Below are positions 35,965 through 46,054 of a stretch of DNA of 64,000 nt, in pieces; positions within the stretch are counted from its first letter, which is position 1; every line of letters starts with the position of its first letter. The position numbers and the translations under genes are program-made. The notes beneath the pieces are model-generated. The model had not been told where the DNA came from. It saw only the letters and a program-made list of their open reading frames with translations, and made no database searches. The stretch is from the NCBI GenBank assembly GCA_019752335.1, contig JAIEMJ010000031.1, positions 124,001 to 188,000 on the forward strand. The letters are read 5' to 3'. This stretch comes from Bryobacteraceae bacterium. GTDB lineage: Bacteria > Acidobacteriota > Terriglobia > Bryobacterales > Bryobacteraceae.

Positions 35965-38190
35965 CTAATCTTTTTTCGCTAGACCCACTCTGGCGAGCAC
36001 CTTTTGGAATCGCGGCTGGGAGCGCAGGGGCTCGTAAACCGGGTCGACCCCAATATAAACGATCATTCCTTCGCGACGTTCGCAGGCTTCCTCGAGCCAA
36101 TGCAGGCCGGCTTCCACGTCGCCGGAACGGGCGGCCATACTGGCTAACTCCATCGCGGTGCCCTTGTTGCGTAGCGCCGCGAACCAGGCGCGGCGCGCGA
36201 CGTGGTAGTCCTTCTGGAAACCTTGCGCCTGCTTCGCCTCACCGATGGCTCGCAGGTAGGCCTCGGCGGCCTTGGCTGCTTCGGCCGTTTTGCCCATCTG
36301 ATCGAGGATCTCCACGCGGTCCTCCAGGGCGACTGTGAAGTCCGGCTTGAGTTCGAGCGCGCGGTCCGCCCAGGCCAAGGCGGCCGGGAATTGGCGTTGG
36401 TAGTAAGCCGGGTAGCCGCTATTGAGCAGGATGATGGGCGAGAGCGGATCGAGTTCGCGCGCCCGGGCCAACTGGCGATCCGCCTCGCCGAAGCGGCCCA
36501 TGGCGCCCAGATGGACGCCGAACCAGTGGTGTGCGGTGGCGTAGCCGTCGTTGAGTTGAATAGCCCGGCCGAACTCCGCCTCTGCTCCCGGAAAATCCCA
36601 CTCGTAGAGCGCGCGCACCATGGCGAGTGACGTATGCGCCTCGGCCAAAGTCTCGTCGAGTTCGATGGCCCGCAGGGCGGCGGCGCGGGCGCGGGGAAAA
36701 TAGTCAGACGGATGGCCCAGACGTACGGCCGAGAGCCCGTAGCTATCGGCCAAGCCCGCGAACGCCAAAGCATAGGCGGGATCCCGGCGGATGGCCTGCT
36801 CGTAGTAGCCAATTGATTTGCGCAGGCCTTCTTCGCTGCGCTGATTGGCGAAATAACGGCCGCTGAGGTACAGGCGAAAGGCTTCAGGATCCTGGGTCTG
36901 CCGGACCGCCGGCGTCGCCGGGCCGCCCAACTGCGCGAGGAGTTCGGCATTGAGGGTCTGCTGCATCCGGCTGAGGTCCCCGGTGGGAGCGCTGTATTCT
37001 CGGCCCCACAGGCGGGAGCCGTCGCCGGTGTCGACCAGTTCCATGGCCACGCGGTAGGCGTTGCCTTCGGCCCGGACCCGGCCAAAAAGCACAGCGCTTA
37101 CCTTCAACTCGCGACCCACCGCCACCGCATCCGTGCGGCCCTGATAAACGAATACCGTCGAGCGGGCCATGACGCGCACCGTGCGCAAACGGGAACTGCT
37201 GTTGATGAGCCCTTCGGTGAGCCCCTCCGCAATGGCCGGTACCCCCCCATCCTGTGTCCCTGCCCGGAAGGGAAGAATGGCCAGGGAATTCACGCCGCGG
37301 AGCGGCGTCGCTTTGGCCCGGTTCCACCACCACGCCACCGCAACCAGCGTGAGAGGAGCCAGCGCGAGTAACAATGCCAGCCGCCACCAGCGGCGCTGGG
37401 TAGCGAGCGCGGGAGCCGGGGGACGAAGGACTTCCGGTCCTTCGCTCGCCATGAGCGATTCGTACAGACGCTGCGTGGCTAGCTCGGGTTCTGCGTCCAG
37501 TTCCGCCCGCAACGCTTCGCGGCAGACGCGGTATTGCTCCCGGGCGCGCTGACGCTGGCCCAGGCTGCCGTACAAACGCATTAACTGCCGGTGCGCTTCC
37601 TCATGCGCACGATTCATCGTGAGCAGACGCCGGAGCGTGGCCTCGGCGCGATGCGGTTCGCCCGCGAACTCCTCGGCCCGCGCGAGCGACTCCAGTAGCC
37701 GCTCAGCTAACTGGCGTGCCTGCTCGCGGCGGACGGAGCACCAGTCCTCGTAGCGGTCCTCTTCGAGGAGGTCACCGGTATAGAGGGCGAGCGCGGCTTC
37801 GAGCGCCGTACGATCGCCGTCGCGCAACGCAATTGTGCCTAACTCGTCGAAGCGGTCGAGATCCACCGTCACCAACGGCTCGCCAGCCAGCTCGATCATG
37901 CTTTCCACCGTGTGCAGGTAGCGCGACGCGGCGCCCGGCTTCAGGTCCGGTTCCAGCACCCGGCGCGCGGCATGGAGCAGCTTGTGCAGATTATTCAGGG
38001 CGGCCTCGGGCTCGCTCTCGGGCCACAGCCATTCGAGCACCTGTTCGCGGTGCAGGGTGCGGTTGGGAGTGAGGGCGAGCAATTTAAGGAGCGTCTTGGC
38101 TTTCTTCCGCCCCCAACGGCTCTCGTCCACGGGTGACCCTTGCACGACTAGGTCGAACCGGCCCAAGAGTCTTAACTCAACTTCCGCCAC
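35965..38190 (-). CDS. BTAD/winged-helix transcriptional regulator with membrane helix and TPR repeats
   Basis: 741 aa. N-terminal DNA-binding winged helix (LLGRFDLVVQGSPVDESRWG, KAKTLLKLLALTPNRTLHRE), then a BTAD helical domain to about 250. One membrane helix around 275-290 (LALLLALAPLTLVAVAWWW), a TolB/FlgO-like domain (LAILPFRAGTQDGG, GLTEGLINSSSRL), and C-terminal TPRs with AYALAFAGLADSYGLSAVR and EFGRAIQLNDGYATAHHWFG. Resembles CadC/SARP-like membrane-bound activators. Its stop faces away from the sigma unit; it is the last gene of a minus-strand run beginning near 46 kb. Confidence 0.88.
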   Translation of the reverse strand: MAEVELRLLGRFDLVVQGSPVDESRWGRKKAKTLLKLLALTPNRTLHREQVLEWLWPESEPEAALNNLHKLLHAARRVLEPDLKPGAASRYLHTVESMIELAGEPLVTVDLDRFDELGTIALRDGDRTALEAALALYTGDLLEEDRYEDWCSVRREQARQLAERLLESLARAEEFAGEPHRAEATLRRLLTMNRAHEEAHRQLMRLYGSLGQRQRAREQYRVCREALRAELDAEPELATQRLYESLMASEGPEVLRPPAPALATQRRWWRLALLLALAPLTLVAVAWWWNRAKATPLRGVNSLAILPFRAGTQDGGVPAIAEGLTEGLINSSSRLRTVRVMARSTVFVYQGRTDAVAVGRELKVSAVLFGRVRAEGNAYRVAMELVDTGDGSRLWGREYSAPTGDLSRMQQTLNAELLAQLGGPATPAVRQTQDPEAFRLYLSGRYFANQRSEEGLRKSIGYYEQAIRRDPAYALAFAGLADSYGLSAVRLGHPSDYFPRARAAALRAIELDETLAEAHTSLAMVRALYEWDFPGAEAEFGRAIQLNDGYATAHHWFGVHLGAMGRFGEADRQLARARELDPLSPIILLNSGYPAYYQRQFPAALAWADRALELKPDFTVALEDRVEILDQMGKTAEAAKAAEAYLRAIGEAKQAQGFQKDYHVARRAWFAALRNKGTAMELASMAARSGDVEAGLHWLEEACERREGMIVYIGVDPVYEPLRSQPRFQKVLARVGLAKKD

Positions 38191-38209
38191 TATGTGATGA
38201 TACAGCGCG

Positions 38210-39985
38210 CTACGCCCCGCGCCCGGTCCTGGCGGTCAAAATGGCGAGCGTGTTCTTCCAGAGTTGCCGGCTGGAATAGTGCATGTAACCCATTTTTTTT
38301 GGCGTCTCGTCCGACAATTCTCGCAACAGGCTCTCCAGATTCGCTGGCCGTACTTTATGCTTGAGCACGATCTCGCAGGCCGCCTGCAACCAGCGGCCCG
38401 GCAGGAAGCTGTAGGAGGTGACGTTGAGGATGCCAGCCCCGTGCTGGGAAAGCACCGTGGCGGCGAGGAGCGGATCGGCATCGCGCATCTCCATCGCGCA
38501 CTCGGCGGCCTGCGGGGACTCGATCAGCCCCTGCCGGACCACCTCCCAGGCTGCGGGATACTGCCTTGTCGCCATATGCACGTTAAAGGCCCAGAGATGG
38601 CGCTGCGCCTCCGTGGGATTCCCGGGCGGGTTGGACGAGAAGAGGAACTTGCGCCACTCGGGCCAGCACTGATGCTGGTCCGCCATTTGCTGAAGACGGG
38701 ACGTCTCCCGGTAGTCTGGACGGCTAAAGACCGGGATCGCAGCCACGAAGGCGTCTTCGACGCGGCCGGCTTGCAGGAGCAGGGTGGTCATCAGCAGGGG
38801 CAGGTGCGGCCGCGTCCCCGGCGCGCACTGGGCCATCAACTTGCCCACATAGGCAATCGCCCGTTCCCTCTCGTTTCGCTGCGTCAGGAAGAAGACGAAT
38901 CCGTTATCCGGATCGACGTTGGACTGGTCAAAGCGCAACTGAGCACGCTCCATGCTGTCGTAGTCGGACTGCTTGGCGTAGCCGGACTGGGCCAGCGTCA
39001 GCATGCGAACCGCGATGGTGTGCTGACGCGGGCCGGACGCGCTGGTGAGCGCGGCCTCGGCGGCCTCGGATAGCTGGCGTACGCCCGCTTCGCCGAGGAG
39101 CGTACGGAGCGCCTCAATACGGTCGCCGGCGCTCTCATAGCGCAACCGGTTTTCAAAGTCATGCAGATAGAACTTGAGCAGGTACGGAATCAACGTCTGC
39201 GGTGTCGCCTTGGCGAGGCGCGCGGCCCGCAGAAACTCGTCCATGGCGGCCGGTAGCATCGTCAACAAAGCTTCGGCGCTGGCGGGGGCGCGATCAAATG
39301 TAAACAAGAGGTTGATGAGTTCCGCGATAACTTCCAGAGCAGCAAAGGGTTGGCCTTGGCCAGTCATCGCCGACGCCTGGTCGAGCTCCAGCTGTATCGC
39401 CTGGCCATGCTTTTTCCATTCCGCCGGACGGGCACTTTGCGGCGGCCGCTTCAAGCGCTTCTTTAATGCCGCGATGTAAGCCTTTAAATCGAGGGCATAT
39501 CCGCCTTCCTGCACGGCGAAGTTCATGAGATGCTGCAGGAGGCGGTCGTCCTGTTGGGCCCAATTGAGCAGAAGGCCCGCCAGGACGTCACTGGGCTGCT
39601 CGCGCAGGATCTTGTCCATCTCGGCGGCGCCCAGTTTTTTGGCCTTCGGCTTGCCCTTGGCCGAACCCTTCGCCGCCACCGGCTTGGGCTCCAAAGCCGC
39701 CAAAGCCACGGCTACGCTATGCGCGCAGAGTAAGCCTTGCGCGCCGCGCTCGCATGGGCACTCGTACTGCAGGAAGCCGTCTTCCATCCAAAGACGAGCC
39801 AGGAAAGACTCACCGCCGTCGCTGACGCTGGCGGCGGTCTCGTCGAGCTCAATCTCCAAGCTCGACACATGCCCCTTGAGGAAGAGTTCCTGGCCCTGCT
39901 GGAAGATCGGGATGGTCGCCAGGCGATTCAGCACCGGCCGGGCCAGAGCGGTGCCAAAGGGCTTACTCAGGCCACCCTTCGCCAT
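38210..39985 (-). CDS. SWIM zinc-finger protein
   Basis: 591 aa. The SWIM motif CPCERGAQGLLCAHSVAV near residues 75-92 has the CxC...CxH zinc ligands. The remainder is helical, TPR-like (YLLKFYLHDFENRL, AIRVMLTLAQSGYAKQSDYD-type repeats), with a Lys/Ala-rich spacer at 105-120. SWIM proteins bind DNA or protein and often act in repair; no enzymatic domain is visible. It lies 3 bases after the methyltransferase gene and 19 before the BTAD gene. Confidence 0.82.
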   Translation of the reverse strand: MAKGGLSKPFGTALARPVLNRLATIPIFQQGQELFLKGHVSSLEIELDETAASVSDGGESFLARLWMEDGFLQYECPCERGAQGLLCAHSVAVALAALEPKPVAAKGSAKGKPKAKKLGAAEMDKILREQPSDVLAGLLLNWAQQDDRLLQHLMNFAVQEGGYALDLKAYIAALKKRLKRPPQSARPAEWKKHGQAIQLELDQASAMTGQGQPFAALEVIAELINLLFTFDRAPASAEALLTMLPAAMDEFLRAARLAKATPQTLIPYLLKFYLHDFENRLRYESAGDRIEALRTLLGEAGVRQLSEAAEAALTSASGPRQHTIAVRMLTLAQSGYAKQSDYDSMERAQLRFDQSNVDPDNGFVFFLTQRNERERAIAYVGKLMAQCAPGTRPHLPLLMTTLLLQAGRVEDAFVAAIPVFSRPDYRETSRLQQMADQHQCWPEWRKFLFSSNPPGNPTEAQRHLWAFNVHMATRQYPAAWEVVRQGLIESPQAAECAMEMRDADPLLAATVLSQHGAGILNVTSYSFLPGRWLQAACEIVLKHKVRPANLESLLRELSDETPKKMGYMHYSSRQLWKNTLAILTARTGRGA

Positions 39986-39988
39986 CGC

Positions 39989-40639
39989 CTAACGCACCTC
40001 GAAGAAGACCAGGTACTGGCTTTTGGGAATGTGCTCCTGGCGCCCCAGCGCCCTGAAGCCTTCGGCTTCCACTTCCTTGATGACGTCGTCCATGTCGAGC
40101 CGGATGTGATTCACGGCGTCGCCGCCGGGCATAGCGCCTTCGCGTTTGTAGTAATCGACCAGCGCCAGGCGGCCACCGGGCTTGAGCGACGCCTTGATGC
40201 GGGCCAGCATCTGGGCCGGGTAATCGAAGTGGTGGTAGGCATCGAGAACGAGGATGACGTCGCAGGCGTTGACGGGCAGCTTGGGATCCTTCACCGTGCC
40301 GAGGATGAAACGCACGTTGTTGAGCCGCTCGGCCTCGGCGGTGGCGCGGGCTTTGGCGAGGAAGTCCGGGAAGATATCCTGCGCGAGGACAATACCATTG
40401 CCGCCGACGGCTTCGCTGAGGTAGGGCAGCAGGTAGCCGACACCGGTGCCGAGGTCGGCAACGGTTTGCCCGGGCTTGAGTCCCAGGGCCTGCACCAGGG
40501 CCTGCGGACGCTGTTTAGCGTCGCGGTCTGGCGCGGTGAGGCGCTGGGCGATGCCTTTGCGCAGTTCGGGCGTCTTGTAGGCTTGATTGGCCTGGTCCGC
40601 CACTTGGGCGAGCGAGGCGGCCAGGAGGAGAGTGAGCAT
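39989..40639 (-). CDS. Class I SAM-dependent methyltransferase, exported-looking N-terminus
   Basis: 216 aa. The N-terminus MLTLLLAASLAQV looks like a signal peptide, unusual for a SAM enzyme. Motif I TVADLGTGVGYLLPYL near residue 60, acidic end of strand 2 LAQDIFPDF, motif IV CDVILVLDAYHHFDY, and the post-motif LKPGGRLALVDYYKREGA. Similar exported methyltransferase-like proteins occur in Acidobacteria and Proteobacteria with unknown substrates. It starts 6 bases after the hom stop. Confidence 0.8.
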   Translation of the reverse strand: MLTLLLAASLAQVADQANQAYKTPELRKGIAQRLTAPDRDAKQRPQALVQALGLKPGQTVADLGTGVGYLLPYLSEAVGGNGIVLAQDIFPDFLAKARATAEAERLNNVRFILGTVKDPKLPVNACDVILVLDAYHHFDYPAQMLARIKASLKPGGRLALVDYYKREGAMPGGDAVNHIRLDMDDVIKEVEAEGFRALGRQEHIPKSQYLVFFEVR

Positions 40640-40645
40640 TTTGGG

Positions 40646-41941
40646 CTAGAGTCCTTTCTCGATGGGCATGGCGAGCGGGGGCTCGATGACGAAATCCAGG
40701 GCGGCCATCTCGGCGACGGCGGCGCGGATGGCGCCTTCCTCGGCGGGCTCCACGGTGATGACGAAGGGGAGGTCTTCCTTCGGTTCGTTCGGCAACTGCA
40801 GCACGGCATCGATGCTGATGCCCTTGGCGGCCAGAATGCCGGCGAGCTTGGCGATGATGCCGTGGGCGTCGCGCACGCGGAACCGCAGGTAATAGCTGGA
40901 GCGCAGTTGTTCCATCGGCCGCGGCTCGCCGCTGGCCAGTTGGACGTGGGCGAAGGGCGAGGTCCGCGCGCCGCCGCGGAGTTCGCGCGCCACGCGGACC
41001 AGGTCGCTGACGACCGCTACGCCCGTGGGGTGCGCGCCCGCGCCGCGACCGTAGTAGAAGGTGTCCTGGCCGAACTCGCCCTTCACCCAGACGGCGTTGT
41101 AAGCGCCCGTGACGCCGGCCATGATCGCCGATTGCGGCAGCAGGCTGGGCCGCACGGAGAGCAGCAGCCCGGTGGGTGTGCGGCGCGCGGCGCAGATCAG
41201 GCGGATGGTGTGCTTGAGGGTGTGGGCGTAGGCGAAGTCCAAAGGCGATACGCGGCGTATGCCTTCGGTGTAGATCGTGGCCGGGTCAACGCGTTGGCCG
41301 AAAGCGAGGCCGGCCAGGATAGCCAGCTTCGAACGGGCATCGAAGCCATCGACGTCGGCGGTGGGGTCGGCCTCGGCGTAGCCGAGGCGCTGGGCTTCGG
41401 CCAGGACGTCGGCGAAGGCGGAGCCCTTTTGCTCAATCTCGGTAAGAATGTAGTTGCAGGTGCCGTTTAGGATGCCGAAAAGGGTCTCAATCCGGTCGCC
41501 GCTGATGCCGTCGCGGAGAACGGTGTGCACGGGAATGCCGCCGGCGACGCTCGCTTCCATGGCGAGGCTGGCGCCATGAGCGACGGCCAAGGCCCAGAGT
41601 TCGGGTCCCGCGGCGGCGAGCAGCTCTTTATTGGCGGTGACGACGCTCTTCCCGGCGGTGAGGGCCGCTTCGATGATCTCGCGCGCCGTCCCCGTGCCGC
41701 CGACGAGTTCGGCGACGATCTCCACTTCGGGATGCGCGACCACCTCGCGCCAGTTCGTGGTCTTCAGTACGCCCGGCAGCGCGGGCAATTCGCGAGTGTT
41801 CACACTCGGCGAGCAAACGGCGGCGATTTCCAACGGAAATCCCAGCTTTTCAGCAAGACTTTGCGCGTTACCGGTGAGAATGGCCAAGGCTCCGGAGCCC
41901 ACATTGCCCAGTCCGATGACGCCAATTTTGACGGGTTTCAT
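40646..41941 (-). CDS. hom: Homoserine dehydrogenase
   Basis: 431 aa. Reduces aspartate semialdehyde to homoserine for threonine and methionine synthesis. NAD(P) motif IGVIGLGNVGSGALAIL at the start, SVVTANKELLAAAGPELW near residue 105, catalytic region GILNGTCNYILTEIEQKGSA and EAQRLGYAEADPTADVDGFD. An ACT domain at about 350-431 (RFRVRDAHGIIAKLAGILAA) would give amino-acid feedback control. Housekeeping gene embedded between a receptor and a methyltransferase; no other threonine-pathway gene is adjacent. Confidence 0.95.
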   Translation of the reverse strand: MKPVKIGVIGLGNVGSGALAILTGNAQSLAEKLGFPLEIAAVCSPSVNTRELPALPGVLKTTNWREVVAHPEVEIVAELVGGTGTAREIIEAALTAGKSVVTANKELLAAAGPELWALAVAHGASLAMEASVAGGIPVHTVLRDGISGDRIETLFGILNGTCNYILTEIEQKGSAFADVLAEAQRLGYAEADPTADVDGFDARSKLAILAGLAFGQRVDPATIYTEGIRRVSPLDFAYAHTLKHTIRLICAARRTPTGLLLSVRPSLLPQSAIMAGVTGAYNAVWVKGEFGQDTFYYGRGAGAHPTGVAVVSDLVRVARELRGGARTSPFAHVQLASGEPRPMEQLRSSYYLRFRVRDAHGIIAKLAGILAAKGISIDAVLQLPNEPKEDLPFVITVEPAEEGAIRAAVAEMAALDFVIEPPLAMPIEKGL

Positions 41942-41958
41942 TCACTGGCCATGGTAGC

Positions 41959-44900
41959 TCAGAAGGAGAACCGTAGCGCCAACTGGATCCGGCGGCCCGG
42001 GCGAGTCGCCGTCACCTGCCCGAACTGCGTGTTCACCTGGCGCGCCTGCGCGTCGAAACGAGCCGTGGTGTCCACCCCAGTGAACTGCGTATGGTTGAAG
42101 GCGTTATAGAACTCGGCGCGGAGTTGCGTGCGGAAACGTTCCCGCACCGTGATGTTCTTGTAAGCCGTCAGGTCCCAATTGAAGATGCCCGGCAGCCGAA
42201 CCACCGTGCGGGCCGCGCTCCCGTAGGTGCCTGCGGCCGGCTGCGCGAAGACGTCCGTGCGGAACCAACGCGAGAAGTTGCGCTCGTCGCGGCCCAGGTT
42301 CGGGTTTCCGCGAATATCAATGCGCGCGCCATCCGTCGGCGAACCGGTAATGTCCACCGCCGTGACCGTGCCAAAGCCGACTCCCGAGGGCGGCCCCGAT
42401 GAGGCCGTGAAAATGCCGGAGAACTGCCAGTCGTTCACCAGCCGTTTGGCGATCCGCGGCCCGGTGGTCCAGTTCGGCAGGTCGTACAGCCAGTTCACCT
42501 TGGCGACATGCGTACGGTCGAAGGCGGAAAGCCCGTAGTTCCAGATGCGGACGGGCACCAGCACGGAGACCGCGTTACCGTCATCGGAGTTGTAGTCGAG
42601 CGACTTGGACCATGTGTAGCTGATGCCGTACTGCAACTGCTTGGCGAAGCGCCGGTTTGCGGAGACCTGCAGCGAGTGGTAGTTCGAGGAGCCCGCCGGT
42701 TCGCGCATCAGTAGATTGCCCCAGCCCGGGTACGGGCGCAGGAAGTTCAACGGCAGCGGCCGGTTCGTGGTGGGGTCGTTGGCGGAGGCTTGGAAGTTGG
42801 TGCCGAAGGGAATCGCGTTCAGGTTACGCTGCCAGAGCAGGTGGCGGCCGAGTGATCCCACGTAGCCCACATCGAGCACCGTCTTGTAGCCGATGTCGCG
42901 CTGCAGCGTGAGCGAGAAGTTGGCGACGCGCGGCGTCTTTGCGTTCAAGTCGAGGCCGGAGACGTTGGCGGGGAAGAGCACGCCCGACGCATTCTGCAGC
43001 GTAGAGATGTTGCTGAAGTAGACCGAGGGCCGGTCGACAATCGGGGGTTGAATGCTGAAGTCAGTAAGTACCGTGCCGTGCGACATGCGGTTATAAAAGA
43101 CGCCCACGCCGCCGCGCAAGGACGTTTTGCCGTTGCCGAAGACGTCCCAGGCGAAGCCCGCGCGCGGGCCGGCCAGGATGCCGGGGTCCTGCATCAGCGA
43201 GCGCGGCACCTTGCTATCGGTTAATGGCGAGATCATGCCGTTTGAAGCCGAACCACGGCCGGGGGCAATGGAGCCGATGAGGGTGCCGGGCAGGATCGCG
43301 CCGTTGTTGGGATTACGGCCCACGCGGACGCCGCCCTGTAGCGCGGGTTCCACCAGGGAGACGGCGCGCGAACGGTCGTAAGCTGGGGCCCAGAATCCGG
43401 ACAACGCGTCGCCGTTGATCCAGGACTGTGGCAGATAGTGAAAGCGCACGCCAAGGTCCAGCGAGAAGCGTCGGGTGACCTTCCAGCTATCCTGGACGAA
43501 CCACTCCGTATTGGACGCGTAGTTCACCGGAAATGGCCGCCGCGTGGGTTCGTCGTATTGGTTGAAGACGCCCAAGGCGGCGTTGGAGAACGCATAGTCC
43601 GTGTCGAGCGGGTTATTCACGTTGCGGCCAAAGTTGAACTCGCCGTTGAAGGCGCCGGCGGTGGACTGATTCGCCGCCCACAGCCGGTCAAAATAGAAGC
43701 CCAGCTTCACCGTGTGCTTGGTGAACGTCTTCGAGAAGTTATTCGAGAAGGAGATGATTTCATGAGTCGTAGTCAGTGGCGTCCGGCTATCCATGCTGAC
43801 GGCCACGGCGTTGGGGACGCCACCGAAGCTCATATTCGGAATCAGGTTCAAGGGGTTATTCGCGGGGTTTAATTGGCCCGCGCGAAAACCAATCGTATCG
43901 CGCTGAATAGATCTCAAGGCGGCGTCATCAATGGTGTTATTCAACGGCCGCGTGGAGTAATTCATGTTCAGCTCATTGACGATGGTGGGCGAAATGATGC
44001 GCTGATAACGCACCAGAAATAGTTTTCCATGGTTATCCGAGTTCTGCCGGAAGACGTCGTAGTTTCCTGTCCCCGCGGGAATGCCCACTTTGCCGTCGTT
44101 AATGTCTTTCCGTGCGGAGTAAGAGAAGGCGATCAGGTTCTTCGAATTCAGATTGTAGTCTACCTTGAGCGTGTCGGTGCGTTTCGGCTGCCGGACCACA
44201 TCCTGGAAAATGTAATTGAAGTTGCCCCGGGAAACAGCGCGGTTGGTGAAATTGGGTAAGGGGAGAAAACGCAAGAGTGCCGCGCCGTTGGGGTCCAGCC
44301 GATTGGGCGGAATGATGTTATTCGGAAACGGCGTGCGATTATTGGCCGGATCGCGCACGACGGTGAGCGCGTTATTCACGTCGAGCGACTGCGAGAAATC
44401 GCCGCGGCGTTCTAGTTCGGTCGGCGTGGTGCGCTGCGCGAGTTCTGTCGGGATCGAGAGGGGCCAATACTCCTGGCTCCAAAAGAAGAATAGCTTGTCT
44501 TTGTTCTTGTTAAAGCCGCCTGGCAGAATTACGGGGCCGCCTAATTGGTAGTTCCAGGTGTCAAAACGGTAACGCGGCCGGGTGCGGCCTAAGCGGTTAT
44601 TGAAAAAGTCATTCGCGTTGAGGATTTCGTTACGCTTGAAGTAACTCGCCAAACCATGAAATTCCCGCGAGCCTGACTTTGTCACAATTTGCACGTTGGC
44701 GCCGGACATGCGGCCATATTCCGCCTGGTAGTTACTCAGCAGGACCTTCACCTCGGCCACCGCATCCATCGAGACGGAGACCAGCGCATTGAAGTTATTG
44801 CCGATCGCATTCACCGTCGCGCCGTCGATGGTGAGGTTATTCGTATTGCGGCGATTTCCTTGGGCGTAGAAATTCCAATTGGTGGCCAGGTTCTCCGGGT

Positions 44901-45384
44901 CATCGAGATCCACCACGCCCGGCAATAACGACACCAGCGAAGTTACATTGCGTCCGCGAATGGCCAGGTTCTGTACCTGCGAGCCCGTCAGTGTTCCCGA
45001 GCGTTCGGCGGTGAGCGTCTGCACCACGGCGGCCTGATCACTCACCTGCACGGCGTCAGTCGTTTGGCCGATTTCGAGCCTCAGGTCCGACAGATTCAAT
45101 GTCTCCGCGGCGGAGACATTGATCGAGGTCCGCTGCAGGCGGCGAAAGCCGGCGGCCTCCACCGAGAGCGTATAGACGCCCGGTTGCAGCGAGCCAAAGA
45201 AGAAGCGGCCGGTTTCGTTGCTGGTGGCGGCGCGCTCAGCCCGCGTGGAATCCTGCACCAGCTTAAGCGAAGCCCCCGCGACGAGGGCATTGGCCGGGTC
45301 AGTAATGGTGCCGGTAAGCGAGCCGGTGATGGACTGCGCCGGAAGCAGCGTCGTCGAAAGAAGGAGGAGAGCCCAGGTACGCAT
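41959..45384 (-). CDS. TonB-dependent receptor, Oar-like, second copy
   Basis: 1141 aa with signal peptide MRTWALLLLSTTLLPAQS. Carboxypeptidase-regulatory-like domain at 20-105 (GSLTGTITDPANALVAGASL), plug region with LAIRGRNVTSLVSLLPGVVD and the DGA-type loop NLTIDGATVNAIGN, then a long barrel ending QLALRFSF. Same architecture as the receptor at 488-3832 but low identity by eye. It lies 17 bases upstream of hom and 13 downstream of a methyltransferase gene, so probably in their transcript. Substrate unknown. Confidence 0.9.
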   Translation of the reverse strand: MRTWALLLLSTTLLPAQSITGSLTGTITDPANALVAGASLKLVQDSTRAERAATSNETGRFFFGSLQPGVYTLSVEAAGFRRLQRTSINVSAAETLNLSDLRLEIGQTTDAVQVSDQAAVVQTLTAERSGTLTGSQVQNLAIRGRNVTSLVSLLPGVVDLDDPENLATNWNFYAQGNRRNTNNLTIDGATVNAIGNNFNALVSVSMDAVAEVKVLLSNYQAEYGRMSGANVQIVTKSGSREFHGLASYFKRNEILNANDFFNNRLGRTRPRYRFDTWNYQLGGPVILPGGFNKNKDKLFFFWSQEYWPLSIPTELAQRTTPTELERRGDFSQSLDVNNALTVVRDPANNRTPFPNNIIPPNRLDPNGAALLRFLPLPNFTNRAVSRGNFNYIFQDVVRQPKRTDTLKVDYNLNSKNLIAFSYSARKDINDGKVGIPAGTGNYDVFRQNSDNHGKLFLVRYQRIISPTIVNELNMNYSTRPLNNTIDDAALRSIQRDTIGFRAGQLNPANNPLNLIPNMSFGGVPNAVAVSMDSRTPLTTTHEIISFSNNFSKTFTKHTVKLGFYFDRLWAANQSTAGAFNGEFNFGRNVNNPLDTDYAFSNAALGVFNQYDEPTRRPFPVNYASNTEWFVQDSWKVTRRFSLDLGVRFHYLPQSWINGDALSGFWAPAYDRSRAVSLVEPALQGGVRVGRNPNNGAILPGTLIGSIAPGRGSASNGMISPLTDSKVPRSLMQDPGILAGPRAGFAWDVFGNGKTSLRGGVGVFYNRMSHGTVLTDFSIQPPIVDRPSVYFSNISTLQNASGVLFPANVSGLDLNAKTPRVANFSLTLQRDIGYKTVLDVGYVGSLGRHLLWQRNLNAIPFGTNFQASANDPTTNRPLPLNFLRPYPGWGNLLMREPAGSSNYHSLQVSANRRFAKQLQYGISYTWSKSLDYNSDDGNAVSVLVPVRIWNYGLSAFDRTHVAKVNWLYDLPNWTTGPRIAKRLVNDWQFSGIFTASSGPPSGVGFGTVTAVDITGSPTDGARIDIRGNPNLGRDERNFSRWFRTDVFAQPAAGTYGSAARTVVRLPGIFNWDLTAYKNITVRERFRTQLRAEFYNAFNHTQFTGVDTTARFDAQARQVNTQFGQVTATRPGRRIQLALRFSF

Positions 45385-45397
45385 GGGCCGAATTCTA

Positions 45398-46027
45398 TCA
45401 GATGGTTGGCGGGAAGTCCGCCCGGCAGAAACAATAGACGAACTGCTGCGGCGTGCCCCAAGGCGTCATGTGGATCTCCCGCTGGCTTTCGAGCAACCGG
45501 AATCCGGAGCCGAACTCGCCGTGCAACTGGCCATCGTCGTAGCGCACCACGTCCAGGCCGCTACACTTCGCTGGACCCTCCGGACCAAAAGCGCTGACGA
45601 TGACATAGCCTCCTGGCCGCACCGTGCGTCTCACCTGCGCCACGTAGGCTGCGCGATCCGCTGCCGACGTCAGGAAGTGAAACACGGCGCGATCATGCCA
45701 GATGTCGTAGGCCTGGGCCGGGAGGACCGCTTGGGTGACGTCGCCGGCGATCCACTCGACGCGCGTGGCGGCGTGACCGAGGCGGTTCTTCGTCTTGTCG
45801 AGCGCTTTGCGGGAGATGTCGAGCACGGTAAGCGACAACGCCGGCCGGGAGAGAAGGTCATCCACCAAAGTCGACTCGCCGCCGCCGACATCGATCACCG
45901 AGGCGTTTCTTCCCCGTGCCGCTTGGTCGATCAACGCAAGTGAGGTCTCCAGATGCGGCCGGTACCAACTCACCGCGTCCGTGGCTTTGGTCGCGTAGAC
46001 TTCATCCCAGTGTTTGGCGGGGTTCAT
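45398..46027 (-). CDS. SAM-dependent methyltransferase
   Basis: 209 aa from ATG at 46027 (NPAKHWDEVYATKATDAVSW), the usual opening of this family. Motif I SVIDVGGGESTLVDDLL near residue 45, strand 2 LTVLDISRKALDKTK, then DIWHDRAVFHFLTSAADRAA and VRPGGYVIVSAFGPEGPAKC. Thiopurine/tellurite-type class I methyltransferases share this layout; the substrate is unknown. Its start is 27 bases from the divergent small membrane-protein gene. Confidence 0.85.
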   Translation of the reverse strand: MNPAKHWDEVYATKATDAVSWYRPHLETSLALIDQAARGRNASVIDVGGGESTLVDDLLSRPALSLTVLDISRKALDKTKNRLGHAATRVEWIAGDVTQAVLPAQAYDIWHDRAVFHFLTSAADRAAYVAQVRRTVRPGGYVIVSAFGPEGPAKCSGLDVVRYDDGQLHGEFGSGFRLLESQREIHMTPWGTPQQFVYCFCRADFPPTI

Positions 46028-46054
46028 CAGTTCATCGTATGATAACCGGAGCCT